Made by a program: the position numbers and the translations under genes
Notes under the pieces: generated by a model
The model's database searches: none
Told to the model about the DNA's origin: nothing
What the model saw: only the letters and a program-made list of their open reading frames with translations
NCBI GenBank assembly: GCA_013397075.1
Contig: VWZS01002239.1
Coordinates: forward strand, 1,130,332-1,194,331
Origin: Rhabdornis inornatus
Taxonomy: Eukaryota; Chordata; Aves; Passeriformes; Rhabdornithidae
Direction of reading: 5' to 3'
Length of the DNA: 64,000 bases
Shown: one piece after another, positions 24,421 through 34,729 of the stretch
Numbering within the stretch: the stretch's first letter is position 1
How the letters are laid out: each line of letters starts with the position of its first letter

Positions 24421-27400
24421 GAGGCAGGGAGTAAACTCAAACACTGGAAGCCACCTGATTGTACCCATGAATTATTAGGATGTTCCATGTCCAAGTTTGA
24501 GTTGCTCCAAGGCAGCTAGTACTGTTCCAAACATCCTAGTCTGGATGTTAGCCATCCCCAGCAGACATTCCCTTTTCTGAGGTAGGAGAGGACATAATAA
24601 AATTGATACTAACTCAGCATGGTCACTCTGTACCTCAGGTCAGAGAAAAGTCCATGTCACACTTAAGTTAATGGAATAAAGGCAGACAAGATAAACTCTC
24701 CATTCATATTACAGGCTTGATTCAGTTTCCTGAACATATAGTTGCTGGGTTTTATTAGAAATAAATTGAGGAGTATCCAGCCTGAACCTCAGAAGCCACA
24801 TGGGAAATCCTTGGGTAAACAGTAGGTTTCCCTCACATTAGTCAGTTCACATGAACGTCTCATAGATCCTGAGGCATCTGAGATGTCACTTATATGATAA
24901 CAAATGTGCAGTTGAATTAAAGCCTTCGTGCTTACACAAGCACAGTGCCCCTGTAATAGACAAGTTTCTGCAATATAGAAGCTTTTGAAAAATGCGACAA
25001 GTAATTTTAGTTTGGAAAGGTGCATCAACTTACTTTTTAAAGTTCTAAAATCTTGGGACACAGTTTTGTAAATCATCACTTCTGTGTAACACAAAGGAAG
25101 ATATGATCACTAGAAATGTTTTATATAAGAAACAGCTTTAAATTAAGAGGCTTTGATGGTGCATACTGTAACTAGTTTTCTGTTCTGCTGATCTGATTCA
25201 GCCCAGCCTATTTACATTACATATCAGAACACATAAAAGTAGTTTTTGCATGTGTGGAATACAATTCAAAGCCTTTTGAAATCAGTTGGACACTTTTCTT
25301 GATTTCCCAGGAGAATTAGATGCATAATGTGGCACTGAGCATCTCAGATATTCAGATGGGAGGTTTCAGCACATAGAAATAGTTTTGTTTTAACTGGACA
25401 GCTTTGACTGTCTCCATATTTTGTGTGAACTTCCATGTTCATGACTGCACATTTTAATTACTTCAAAAATGCCTAAAGCCAGAGGCAGACACTTCAAACT
25501 GCACAAAAATGAATGAATGAATGAATGAATGAATAGCAGTAGTAATGTTCATTTCTTCTGACAGATACACAGAATTGGCTCACTCTTAATATAATCTGAA
25601 TGTTTGTACAATATACATCAAACCCTTAAGAAGTATGAAAATTAGCTTTCAAATTACAAAGCCTGGATTCAAAATGTTTTCATGAGTTTGACATGGCAGT
25701 TGAGTATGAGCAAGAGGAGCAAACTAAGACATGAGATATGAAAGGCTATTAGCAGACCTGGAGTTACTATCACCACATCTTCACCTGCATTAGGCTAGAC
25801 ATTATGATACTATTCTCAACTTTAATACAGCTCTTTCTTTGAGCTGTTTAGGTAGTCTAGTAACAGGTGCTTTTACTATTTCCTTCATCTTCTTACAGAT
25901 GGATTGACAGAATTTGAAACTAAACTGGAATTACACCATTCCTGTAAGCTTAGCGATGGTCTTTTCTCCAGCTACTTCTGTGGTTTTGCTTTCCATCTGG
26001 TTGCCATGCAAGTTTCTGAGTATTCAGAGCCAGAAGAAAAAAATAAATGGAAAAGAACCCTTTTGAGAACATACTGCCCAACTGATCACACATCAAAATA
26101 TTCTGTAGTAAAGGCATTGCTTATTTGTACTATTTCTTCTTCTTCCCCGACTCCAGCACTTTTCATGATCCTATTACTGAGAAGTTCATGACATTACATT
26201 TGTGACTGCCATATAATTTTATTGAAACATTCATACTCTCTTTTATTCTTTTGAAGGGCAAAATATTAAAGTGATATCCTTCTTGTTTTTAGATTTGGTT
26301 TGGTTTGTTTCTAAAGAGAAAATAAATGTGTCCCTCTCCTGTGTGTCTGGCCAGCTTGCTAAAACCTTCATTTCTCTTCTGAAAATTCCACCTGGCAATT
26401 TCAAACAGAAATCCTGAAGCCTAAGACAATTGCCATTGGGTCACAAGTGAGTCTTCTTCTCTTTTCTCTTTGTTCATTCAATCTTTTTCTTCCTGTTTCC
26501 ACAAAAATATTTTGCATTTTTTTCATCACACAAAAATAAAATGTAAAATCCAAAATCTAAACCAAAATGATGGGCAGAGGATTAACAGGTTTCTCTTAAT
26601 TTGCCTGATCGGACTATTCAGATGTGAGAGTAGCACTAAAAAAGAATAGGGTAAGGAAATGGAGAATGTTTGTATTTAAGTTAAACCACACACCTAAAGG
26701 TTGTCACCCTTGAAAATTCTAGAGCCAAGGTTCATAAAATGTAAAAGTATTCTTGCATTGTTAGAACTTGGCAGGGCTATGAGAAAATGGTACAATCTTG
26801 TTTTCCATTTATTCTGGCTAGCTGACATTTTTGCCTCAGTCTGGCATTCAGTAATCATTAAGAGAGCCTGGCATTTCACAGAATTTGGTAAATGAATGAT
26901 GACTTTGGGGACATTTTCTCCTTTTTATTTTTTTTTTCCTGGGCATATAAAGCTGGTATCAAATGTGACTGAGAAATTACATTTGCATGCACACACCTAC
27001 ACAAGATTTTTTTTGTCCTGTAATTACTATAGCTATTTAAAGTGCACAATGTGCACATGTATATATGGGTTTATTCAGGCACAGTTTTGACATAGCATAT
27101 GTGTGTACTATAGTCAGAACAAGATTATGAGCTTTTGCATAGGAGCTTGAGCAGGACAATGGGAGTTAGGACTTGGCCTAACTTCTATATAGGAACTACC
27201 CATTCTGTAGGACACAAAAACAGAGGCAAAGCCCTTTGGTTAGGTTAGCCAAGAGAGTAGTGAGTATGTACATGTGGGACACCTAAAAGCCAGACCACTG
27301 AAAGGAACCTGCCTTCAAGTGTCTTAACATCAGCTTCCTGAAAGGACTGAGAAATTACCATCTAGACAGAATTTGAGTGTTTATGCTTCAACAGCATAAA

Positions 27401-27756
27401 TCCCAGATTTAGCAGGATTCTGGAATCCCTCTCATATATGCACCATCTAACTCTAAAATTATCAATGTTTAGCTTTTGCCAGAAATTTTCCAGTTGTCTA
27501 GAGCACTATTTCTGTTTTTATGAATAAGTACTTCTTTTGGAACAGGACTAGGTTACTTCCCTAACTCAGACCTCAGTATAGGCAAAGTAGATGCTTTACC
27601 ATATAATGCAAGGCTAGAGCAAGGCTAACTAATTCACAGAACATCAGTTTCTACAGGGTTATTGTATCTACTGCTGCTGGAGAAAATATAATATTTTCTC
27701 TTTCCTTCTCTTATTGCTTTGGTGTATTAGTACAGTGGTTAGAACTACCATACAAA
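24421..27756. other. Non-coding DNA, no gene confirmed
   Basis: Contains an (AATG)6 microsatellite and two exon-like segments (25899-25943 and 26355-26446) that have good splice-site context but broken or very short frames. No named gene. The 95-codon frame at 25904-26191 starts inside the first of these. Confidence 0.6.
25508..25534 (+). repeat. (AATG)6 tetranucleotide microsatellite
   Basis: Six perfect AATG units plus AAT. Likely to vary in length between individuals. Confidence 0.95.
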
Positions 27757-28085
27757 AATTCACAGAGGCAGAAATTGACTGATGTTGGAAAAGATCTCTG
27801 GAGATTGTCTACTCAACCCACTATACTCAAAGTAGGGTCAACTACAGAACATTTTTCAGGGCCATGCCAAGTTGAATTTTGAATATCTTCAAGAACATAA
27901 CCTCTGAGAATGATTTGTACTAGTGTTTGAGCTGTGCAGAAACAAACAAAAAGGTTCAAATAGCTGAAAAAATCTTTCTAAATATGAACAATCCCAACTC
28001 TTTCAGCCTTGCCTAATATTTGGGCTGCTTCAGGTCCTCAGTCATCTTCACAGCCCTTGGCTGGAGTCTCAAATATTCTAGATGT
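27757..28085 (-). mobile_element. CR1 LINE 3' UTR fragment, diverged
   Basis: Plus-strand blocks GATGTTGGAAAAGATCTCTG, AGTAGGGTCAACTACAG, CAGGGCCATGCCAAGTTG, TTTTGAATATCTTCAAG, CCCAACTCTTTCAGCCTT and ACAGCCCTTGGCTGGAGTCTC follow the order of the antisense of avian CR1 3' UTRs, so the element lies on the minus strand with its 3' end near 27757. Compared with a remembered full 3' UTR, a middle section (after about 27935) is missing or shortened. No coding part remains. Confidence 0.85.
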
Positions 28086-29039
28086 AGAGTCTGACATAAA
28101 AAAATATAGAGAGATTTACAGGATCAAACTGTTCCTCTTTTGTCACACATTTATTTTATTTTAAATAATTTGAGCCTTGTGCAGCTAAACTGTTGTTTAC
28201 TGCTGTGTGAACTACTATATTTCAGGATTTGGCCCCTTTGATTTTTTTTTTTTTTTTTTAGCCAGAGAGCAAATAAAAGAGTTTTGTGTGGTTGGATCTT
28301 TTCCTTTTGCCGTGTCACAATGCAACTCTAGAGTACATAGCTGTGTGATAAGAAGTTCATTCTTCCCAGGTTCGAAAAGGAAAAGCTGTTTCTCAACAGA
28401 AGCCTAGATTTAACTGTGCTGACAGGGATTTTTTTATCAAATGTTATACACGTGTGCTTTCAAATGACAAAAAATACTGCAGGTTCTTCATGCATAAAAT
28501 TTTACCTTCCTTACACATTGCCTGGAAAACTGCCCCTATGATTACTGTAACATTAAACAATATTCTGGAAGTTAACTCATGTACACAAATAAAGACTTAA
28601 TTAATTGTTAAGAATTGCACTGCCCTGATGAGTGTTTCAGGCAAAATCTGTACTTAAGAATGGATATTTACTTTTGAGTACTGAAGGTGCAAAAGCATAC
28701 AGCATTTTACTTCTGTCTACTAATTAATTTTCACCCTGACAAAATAGGTATCATCTGGGTGCCTGATTGCTCAGTTGGACAGACATTTCTGTTCTAAAAT
28801 TTGACTGACAATATCTCCCATCCCTGACCTTCCCTCTTCTCAAAGAATAAAGTGAAATCACTTACCAAGAAAAAATAGTTTTCCAGAAGTAAGTTACTTT
28901 TAAGCTAAAATAAATTCAGTGAGAAATTTGATATGAAGACTTCTGGAGAATTCTGGAGATTAAAGTAATCACTGAACAAAATCATTATAGGGTCTACTCA
29001 CTCAATATTCTTTACCTGTTTGATTCAGCCCTAATCTGG
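28086..29039. other. Non-coding DNA, no gene seen
   Basis: AT-rich with a T18 run at 28242-28259. No gene or transposon recognised. Confidence 0.7.
28242..28259 (+). repeat. Poly-T run (T18)
   Basis: Eighteen uninterrupted T residues followed by AG. It resembles a splice acceptor but has no convincing exon after it. Confidence 0.9.
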
Positions 29040-29353
29040 AAGACAGATTCTTTCACAACTTCTTTCTCCCTGCTCCACATAGGAGAGGAGAAACAGAAAA
29101 AAAAAGTTAAGTCCATCATTAAGAACGTCTTAAGACATGAAATATAATAAAATACACTACTAATACTACTAGTAATAATAGATATGAAAAGAGAGTAGAA
29201 AACTCAAGGAAAAAAACGAGATGCACATTGCTTACAAGCACTGCACATCAACAATTTAAATATCAGTGTTATCAACATTATTCTTATACTGAATGCAAAA
29301 CACAGCATCGTGCCAGGACAAAAATTAGCTCTATCCCAGCTGAAACCAGGACA
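29040..29353 (-). mobile_element. ERVL-type LTR, internally deleted
   Basis: The right half (29228-29353) matches the end of the 19391-19942 LTR. It has CAACAATTTAAATATCAGTG, ATCAACATTATTCTTATACT and CCCAGCTGAAACCAGGACA, ending in CA. The left part shows the A-rich block after GAGAGGAG and an ATA/CTA-rich patch at 29140-29185 corresponding to the LTR's degenerate repeat. The patch is joined through GATGCACATTGC directly to the terminal portion, so the middle with the TATA box and CCTTTGGCCAG block is absent. Orientation is therefore the same (sense on minus). The left boundary is approximate. No proviral coding sequence adjoins it. Confidence 0.75.
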
Positions 29354-30590
29354 ATGTGTCACATTATTTTCTTAGATTCTCAGGTAAGACTAGTCAAAGT
29401 GGTGCTAGATTATATCAAAGTGTACATTCATATATTTGACAACAGGAAAATGCAGTGAACTTAGCAACTTATTTTATAGGCATCATAAAACAGCTCTCAT
29501 GAGGTAGCAGTCTGAGGTCACTACTACCCTGGACTGAAAGTGAAACAGTGACCCATGATATGAAATAAAATGCTCCATATTCCATTATTATTAGGGTGAG
29601 TTCCTTTTATCTTCATTCCAACACTTTTTTTGGCTGTCACCAATCTTCTAAAATTTAAGGCATGGATCCTTAAAGTCTGGGTTACTGCTAGATTAACACG
29701 TACTTGTATTAAGAGGAAAGATAAAAGATAGCCTTTATTCTGAAAGAAAAAGAAAATTAGAAAGAAATATTACGGATGTATTGGATTTGCATTGTCTTTA
29801 TGTGTCTAGGATTTGGCAAGGATGTTTTGGTTGACACAAGTGGTTTTTCAGAAACCAGGTTACTTTCAGGGGGAAGTTATGTATTATCTATTTCAAAATC
29901 TAAAGGAAGCATTCAAGGCAGACAGAATAAAGCATATGAAAAAAGGACTTTATAAATATTTGGAAAAAGTTATAGAATAAAGAAAGAAGTCATGTTTATT
30001 GAGCAAGTACCCTTCATACATATAAAGCAAATCTTCCTTTTGTTTGCTTATCCAGGCACATTTTGCATATGGCATAGAATTGCTCCCCCAGACCGGGATC
30101 CAGATTCCTAATCATGAGCAATGGTGTCGTCTTTGTATTGCACCTCTGTTTGGGAAAACAGTTTTGGAAAATGAGTTTAGTTCTTTAAAATTATGACATT
30201 TGGGGGGTAAAAGGAAAAAGGTCTAGGGGGCAAGGGAGGGACAACATGACTGAAAATAAACAGACATAGGAGAATGACCCTAAAATTAAATTACCTTAAA
30301 ATTAAAATGCTAACTTTTTCGTTCAGTTAAAATAACCTATAAACTGATTGAAATGATTCTATAGCAGGCCAATGAGAAAATAAACTGTTCAAGCTTCTCG
30401 TCACAATAGAAACATGGAAGAATGAAATAATAGAGCTTATTATTTTTAATGTTCATATCCCTTTTAAAATGTCTTGTGCAGGAAAAGAGAAACACTAAAA
30501 ATCTCCAACAGCATAGTTGAAGTTTGCTTGGCCATAAAAGCTAAAATGTACAGGGTAGTTTGGTACTCCTAGTATTTGTACTTAATTTAT
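29354..30590. other. Non-coding DNA, no gene seen
   Basis: No gene or further repeat family recognised. Confidence 0.65.
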
Positions 30591-31130
30591 AATCAATCAC
30601 AGAATGAGAGAACAAGCTGAGCTGGAAGGGACCCACAAGGATCATCGAGCCCAGCTCCTGTCCCTGCACAGCACCGTCTCAAGAGTCACACCATGATCCC
30701 AAGAGCATTGTCCAAACTCTTGAACTCTGTCAGGCTGCTGCTGTGACCACTTGTGCCCAACCACCCTCTGGGTTTTCCTGATATCCAACCCAAATCTCTC
30801 CTGACACAACTTCAGGCCGTTCTCTCAGGGCCTGTCACTGGACACCACCAGAAATTGGTGGAAAGCAGATCAGGTTTGACTTTCCTCTCATGAAGCCATC
30901 CTGGCTGTCACCAATGACTGCCTCATCTCTCAGGTGTTTTTCAATGCCTCCCAGAATAATCTCCATAACTTTAGCAGGCACTGAAGTGAGGCTGACAGGC
31001 CCTAGGGTCATTCTTCTTGCCCTTTGCGAAAATTGGGACAATATTTGACAACTTCCAGTCAGCTGGGACCTCTACAGATTCCCAAGACTTCTCAAAACTC
31101 ATCAAGAGAGGTTGTGCAATGATAAATAAA
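30591..31130 (-). mobile_element. CR1 LINE: RT coding remnant fused to 3' UTR
   Basis: On the minus strand the element reads from a reverse-transcriptase fragment into the CR1 3' UTR. The RT part (about 30870-31125) translates to recognisable CR1 motifs in two frames: SWESVEVPADWKLSNIVPIF then, after a one-step frameshift near 31015-31045, PVSLTSVPAKVMEIILGGIE and GFMRGKS. These are the conserved N-terminal RT segments of CR1 ORF2. At about 30850 the sequence jumps to the 3' UTR (plus-strand blocks ACTTCAGGCCGTTCTCTCAG, TATCCAACCCAAATC, AACCACCCTCTGGG, GAGCTGGAAGGGACC), ending at about 30591. The rest of RT, including the catalytic region, is missing through an internal deletion. The copy is dead. 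Two short open frames at 30835-31041 and 30971-31174 are its remnants, not host genes. Confidence 0.92.
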
Positions 31131-34100
31131 TTACAAAAATGATTTTTGGGACAAGAATTCTCTTTTGGCAGCAAAACAATAGATAGGAGCTCTGAAACTT
31201 CTCTTCATCTCATTTTCCCAGCACTCCTACAGACTCACTCAATATTAAACTGTATTGAGGATCTCAGCAGTAAACATGAATCTCACAATAGTGATTTCAG
31301 GGACACATTTTCTGCAAATAAACCTGGCTGGCCTGATTTGTGACTATATCTCTTCTTCATACTTCAAACACCATCTAAATAAACAATTTAAAGGATTTGG
31401 ACACACCAGACTGCAAAAATGAGGTGACCATGAAATCAGATCTTTGGCTGAAGAGTGAAGTGTGGCAGCAGTCAGTGATGGGTTTGTTGGAGTCTCTGCA
31501 ATGGCAATTTTTTTTGTTTGTTTGTTAGTTTGTTTTTTACTTGTTTGTTTGTTTATTTATTTTTTTTTTAATTTTGTTTGTTTGTTTGGGGTTTTTGCTT
31601 TGTTGGTTTTTTTTTACTTAGATACAATAATAATAAAAATAAGAATAATAGCAGTAAAAATGGCATTTTGATTTCCTAGTCAGCTTGCAACCTGTCAGAA
31701 ATGGAAACTGAGTTATGTGAACATGAGATGAGAAAAACTGTAAGAAAGCTGTAATCTGTCACTTCTTGGCTCTGAATTACCTTATTACTTAACAGTTACT
31801 AATATAGCTTAGGGTAAAATACTGATCAGTCTGAATAAAGGTGGGAGAATCTGGGGTCATTGTCGGGGGAACACAGACCTTCTCAGTATCCCTGCTATCT
31901 GACAAGGAAGTAGATTGAAAACATCGAGAATCTCGAATGGGAGTTGCATCAGTACATACTCATGTTCTTTTTGACACACCTGGAAGACTAGGAGGACGTT
32001 CTACCTTCATCAAGGAAAGAACCTAATGGAGCAAAGTTGTGAGGCATCTTTGTTGTCATCTAAAACTCAGCTTTAAAAGCTAACAGTGAAATCCAAATTT
32101 CTTCCCTTCCCCTTAAGGGTGGATGATCACACCTAAATGTTACTTGTCTTGATTTTGGATGCAATTATTTTTAAAATAGGTCACTCCATTAAATGGAGTA
32201 AATTAATTTTCAGAAATCAAAAGCACTTCCTCTCTAGACATTTCATCTGTGGTTCAGGAGAGCATGCTGCAACTCCTATCTCAGTTGGGCTGATGGGTCA
32301 TACATACTTAAGCCTCTGAATGCAATTGTCTGCACTGTTTGCATTTGAGGTGGTAAGATCAGTGTAATGAGCATTACCCTAAGCTAAATCCATATTTAAA
32401 ATGCAAAATAAAACCGTGTTAGCTTCTGGTGTGCCCACACCTTGTCTGAGATACCATTCATAGTCACCAGCATAGAATTATACCATATAGCCTGTTGCAC
32501 TTTGTTCAGCATTCTCAAAGCTAGACAGAAAAACAGTGTTTAAATATTTCTTCTTTAGATAGGACTTTACTGGCTTTCAATCTGATATAGATTCCATGGT
32601 GATGCTGTCTTAAAAGCAGCAGAAACCTTTTCTGAACAATTCGATCTTCACATAAGTTTTTGAGTTCAGTTTCATTCGTGGTGTGAAACTATTTCCTCAA
32701 ATCCGGAAAAGCCTTTGTAATAGAAATAAAATACCATCACCTTCAGTTTAAAAACTTTAAAAGCTTGGTCTCCATTGCTATAAATCTCAGACATATGCAA
32801 TTTGGATAAATGTGATGAATATACCTGATGGAACCCGATGGTTTATTCAAAGTATAAGAACTCTCTGCTTGCACTAAAAGTTGCAAATATTAATAAGTCA
32901 TAAAAATGTTCTTTTTTTTTTTTTTGCAGGGCTATATTTGAAATGGAACCTTTACTTGAACTTTTTTTAGGGAGTCAGTGTTGATTGCTTCAGGACTAAA
33001 CTGATTGTAGGCAAAGCTCTTCGAATGTGTAGTTTAAAAAGAACATGTTAACTATGTTAAGAAATCATCTAGTATCAAGGAATCATCTCACCAATCCAAT
33101 TCTTAGAAACCTAATACTTCCTCTCTGGCATGTTGGACAAATATGACTCAAATGAATCAATGAATAAGACATTCAAGAGTTAATATAGACACACAAAATA
33201 GTTCCCAAAATATGTGGTTCTGTAAAAGATAAAATTTATAATACATTAAAATAAATGGGTTTTTTTGTTTTGAAAGAGAAGAAACAAATTGCAAATTTGT
33301 AGTGATGGTAACAGGAAAAAAGAAAGTGCATTGTCGCAGTTTTGGAGGGAATGATAAACAACTGCAATATTTATGTTGAGTGTCTCAAGACCAACTACAA
33401 TATATACTTTGATATGGGAACAGTATGATGATGAATTTTCTTTCTACTAACAAATTATAATAAAATCACCACTACCACGAATAAAATTACTGGATCATTG
33501 TTTTCCAGTTTCTTTAGACAAGTGCTTTCTTCAGCTTCCTGCTTCTGTGAGAAGGAACATAAGATTTTTTTCAAGAGATCTGTGAGAACATAGAAATCAA
33601 TTCTGTGCACGTGTAGCCTATTAGTTTCCTCAGAACTAAGACTGTTACATGTCAAGCAAGTAAAATCATTCCCAAGTTTAAAAAATAATTTTTCTTGCCT
33701 TTGTACCTTTGCCCATGTAACATTGAAAAGTTGGCTGATTTTTTATTTTTTCCACAGAACAAACAAAAACTCATTATTGTTTTAATCTGTTTTTTCATAA
33801 TTTTCTACTTAATATTGCTTTTAAAATTGAGTTTTGAAACAGTGAATGATTTGAAGTAAACTTGTTTCATAAAACTATATACCCTAATGACTGGAAAAGA
33901 AAATGTACCATTGACTGTAAAAAGTAGGAGGTTGGAAGAATAATATTTTGATGTTTCCAGAAGAATGTTTCCCACATTTCATCATTTGGGAATTGAGGAC
34001 ACTGCTAAGAAAACATTGTAAATATGGACTTCAAAGGAATGATTAAAAAGAAAAGAAAAGAATTGCCTATTGAAAAAATACGTCACCATTGTTCTCATCC

Positions 34101-34729
34101 TAGATATTCTTAAAAGTCATGGGTTTATAATAATCTAGTTAAGTTTTCCATGCTGTGTATAATATCACTTTGTTACGGATATTTCTCTGACTCACTGCAT
34201 TGAAGGTCACTATGAGAATTCAATGCCTCAAGAAACTTCCACTTTTGTTGAGACGACAATCTTTTCCTTTGTCCACTTAGAACCTCAACTACCTTCGTTC
34301 CTTTTCCCTGCTTGTACTTTTAGTAGGAGAGGTCTTCAACTTTGAAATTCTGTTTAATTCTACATATAGATAGAAGTCTAGAGTTTCAATATGTAGAGGA
34401 GCCAATAGGAAGACTGAATAAACAGTAGGGTTTTAGATACATTAGGAAATGTAGAATTTATGGACAGAGGAACTTAAGTAGAAACTAGCTGTGGCGTACT
34501 TATAATGGTAAAGTTACCCCAAACCCAAAATGCTCGAAAGGATTATTTAAATCAGAAGTTAATAAAAAGCCAGTTGTTGCAGAAAAACAGGTAGTTTAGG
34601 CTGACACAGTCTGCAGATATCAAAACTAATGCCAAGTGTATCTCAAACGAGAGAAAGGAGTCTCACAAGGGAAGCATAGTTCTTTATGCACAGAATATGA
34701 AACAATAATCGGTGAAATAGGGAAAAACT
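31131..34729. other. Non-coding DNA, no gene seen
   Basis: AT-rich. It includes the T/G tract at 31508-31616 and a T14-GCAG acceptor-like site at 32912-32928 not followed by a persuasive exon. There is also a short perfect palindrome, ACTCCATT-A-AATGGAGT, near 32184-32200. No gene recognised. Confidence 0.65.
31508..31616 (+). repeat. TTTG/T-rich low-complexity tract
   Basis: Over 100 bases of TTTG-like units with poly-T interruptions. It creates a hydrophobic-looking 69-codon frame that is an artefact. Confidence 0.9.

Noticed and set aside
24100..24494. Overlapping 102- and 124-codon frames as a possible gene
   Set aside because: They overlap on opposite strands in a GC-rich, CpG-depleted block where stops are rare. 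No domain, splice site or promoter is recognisable.
19391..29353. A full ERVL provirus bounded by the two LTRs
   Set aside because: I saw no gag, pol or env remnants between them; CR1 fragments and unrelated DNA fill the interval, and one LTR lacks its middle.
30835..31174. Two minus-strand frames resembling a conserved protein
   Set aside because: They are the frameshifted RT remnant of a CR1 element, so not a host gene.
32912..32990. Exon after the T14-GCAG acceptor-like site
   Set aside because: The downstream frames stop within about 20 codons and no donor with a reasonable consensus follows.
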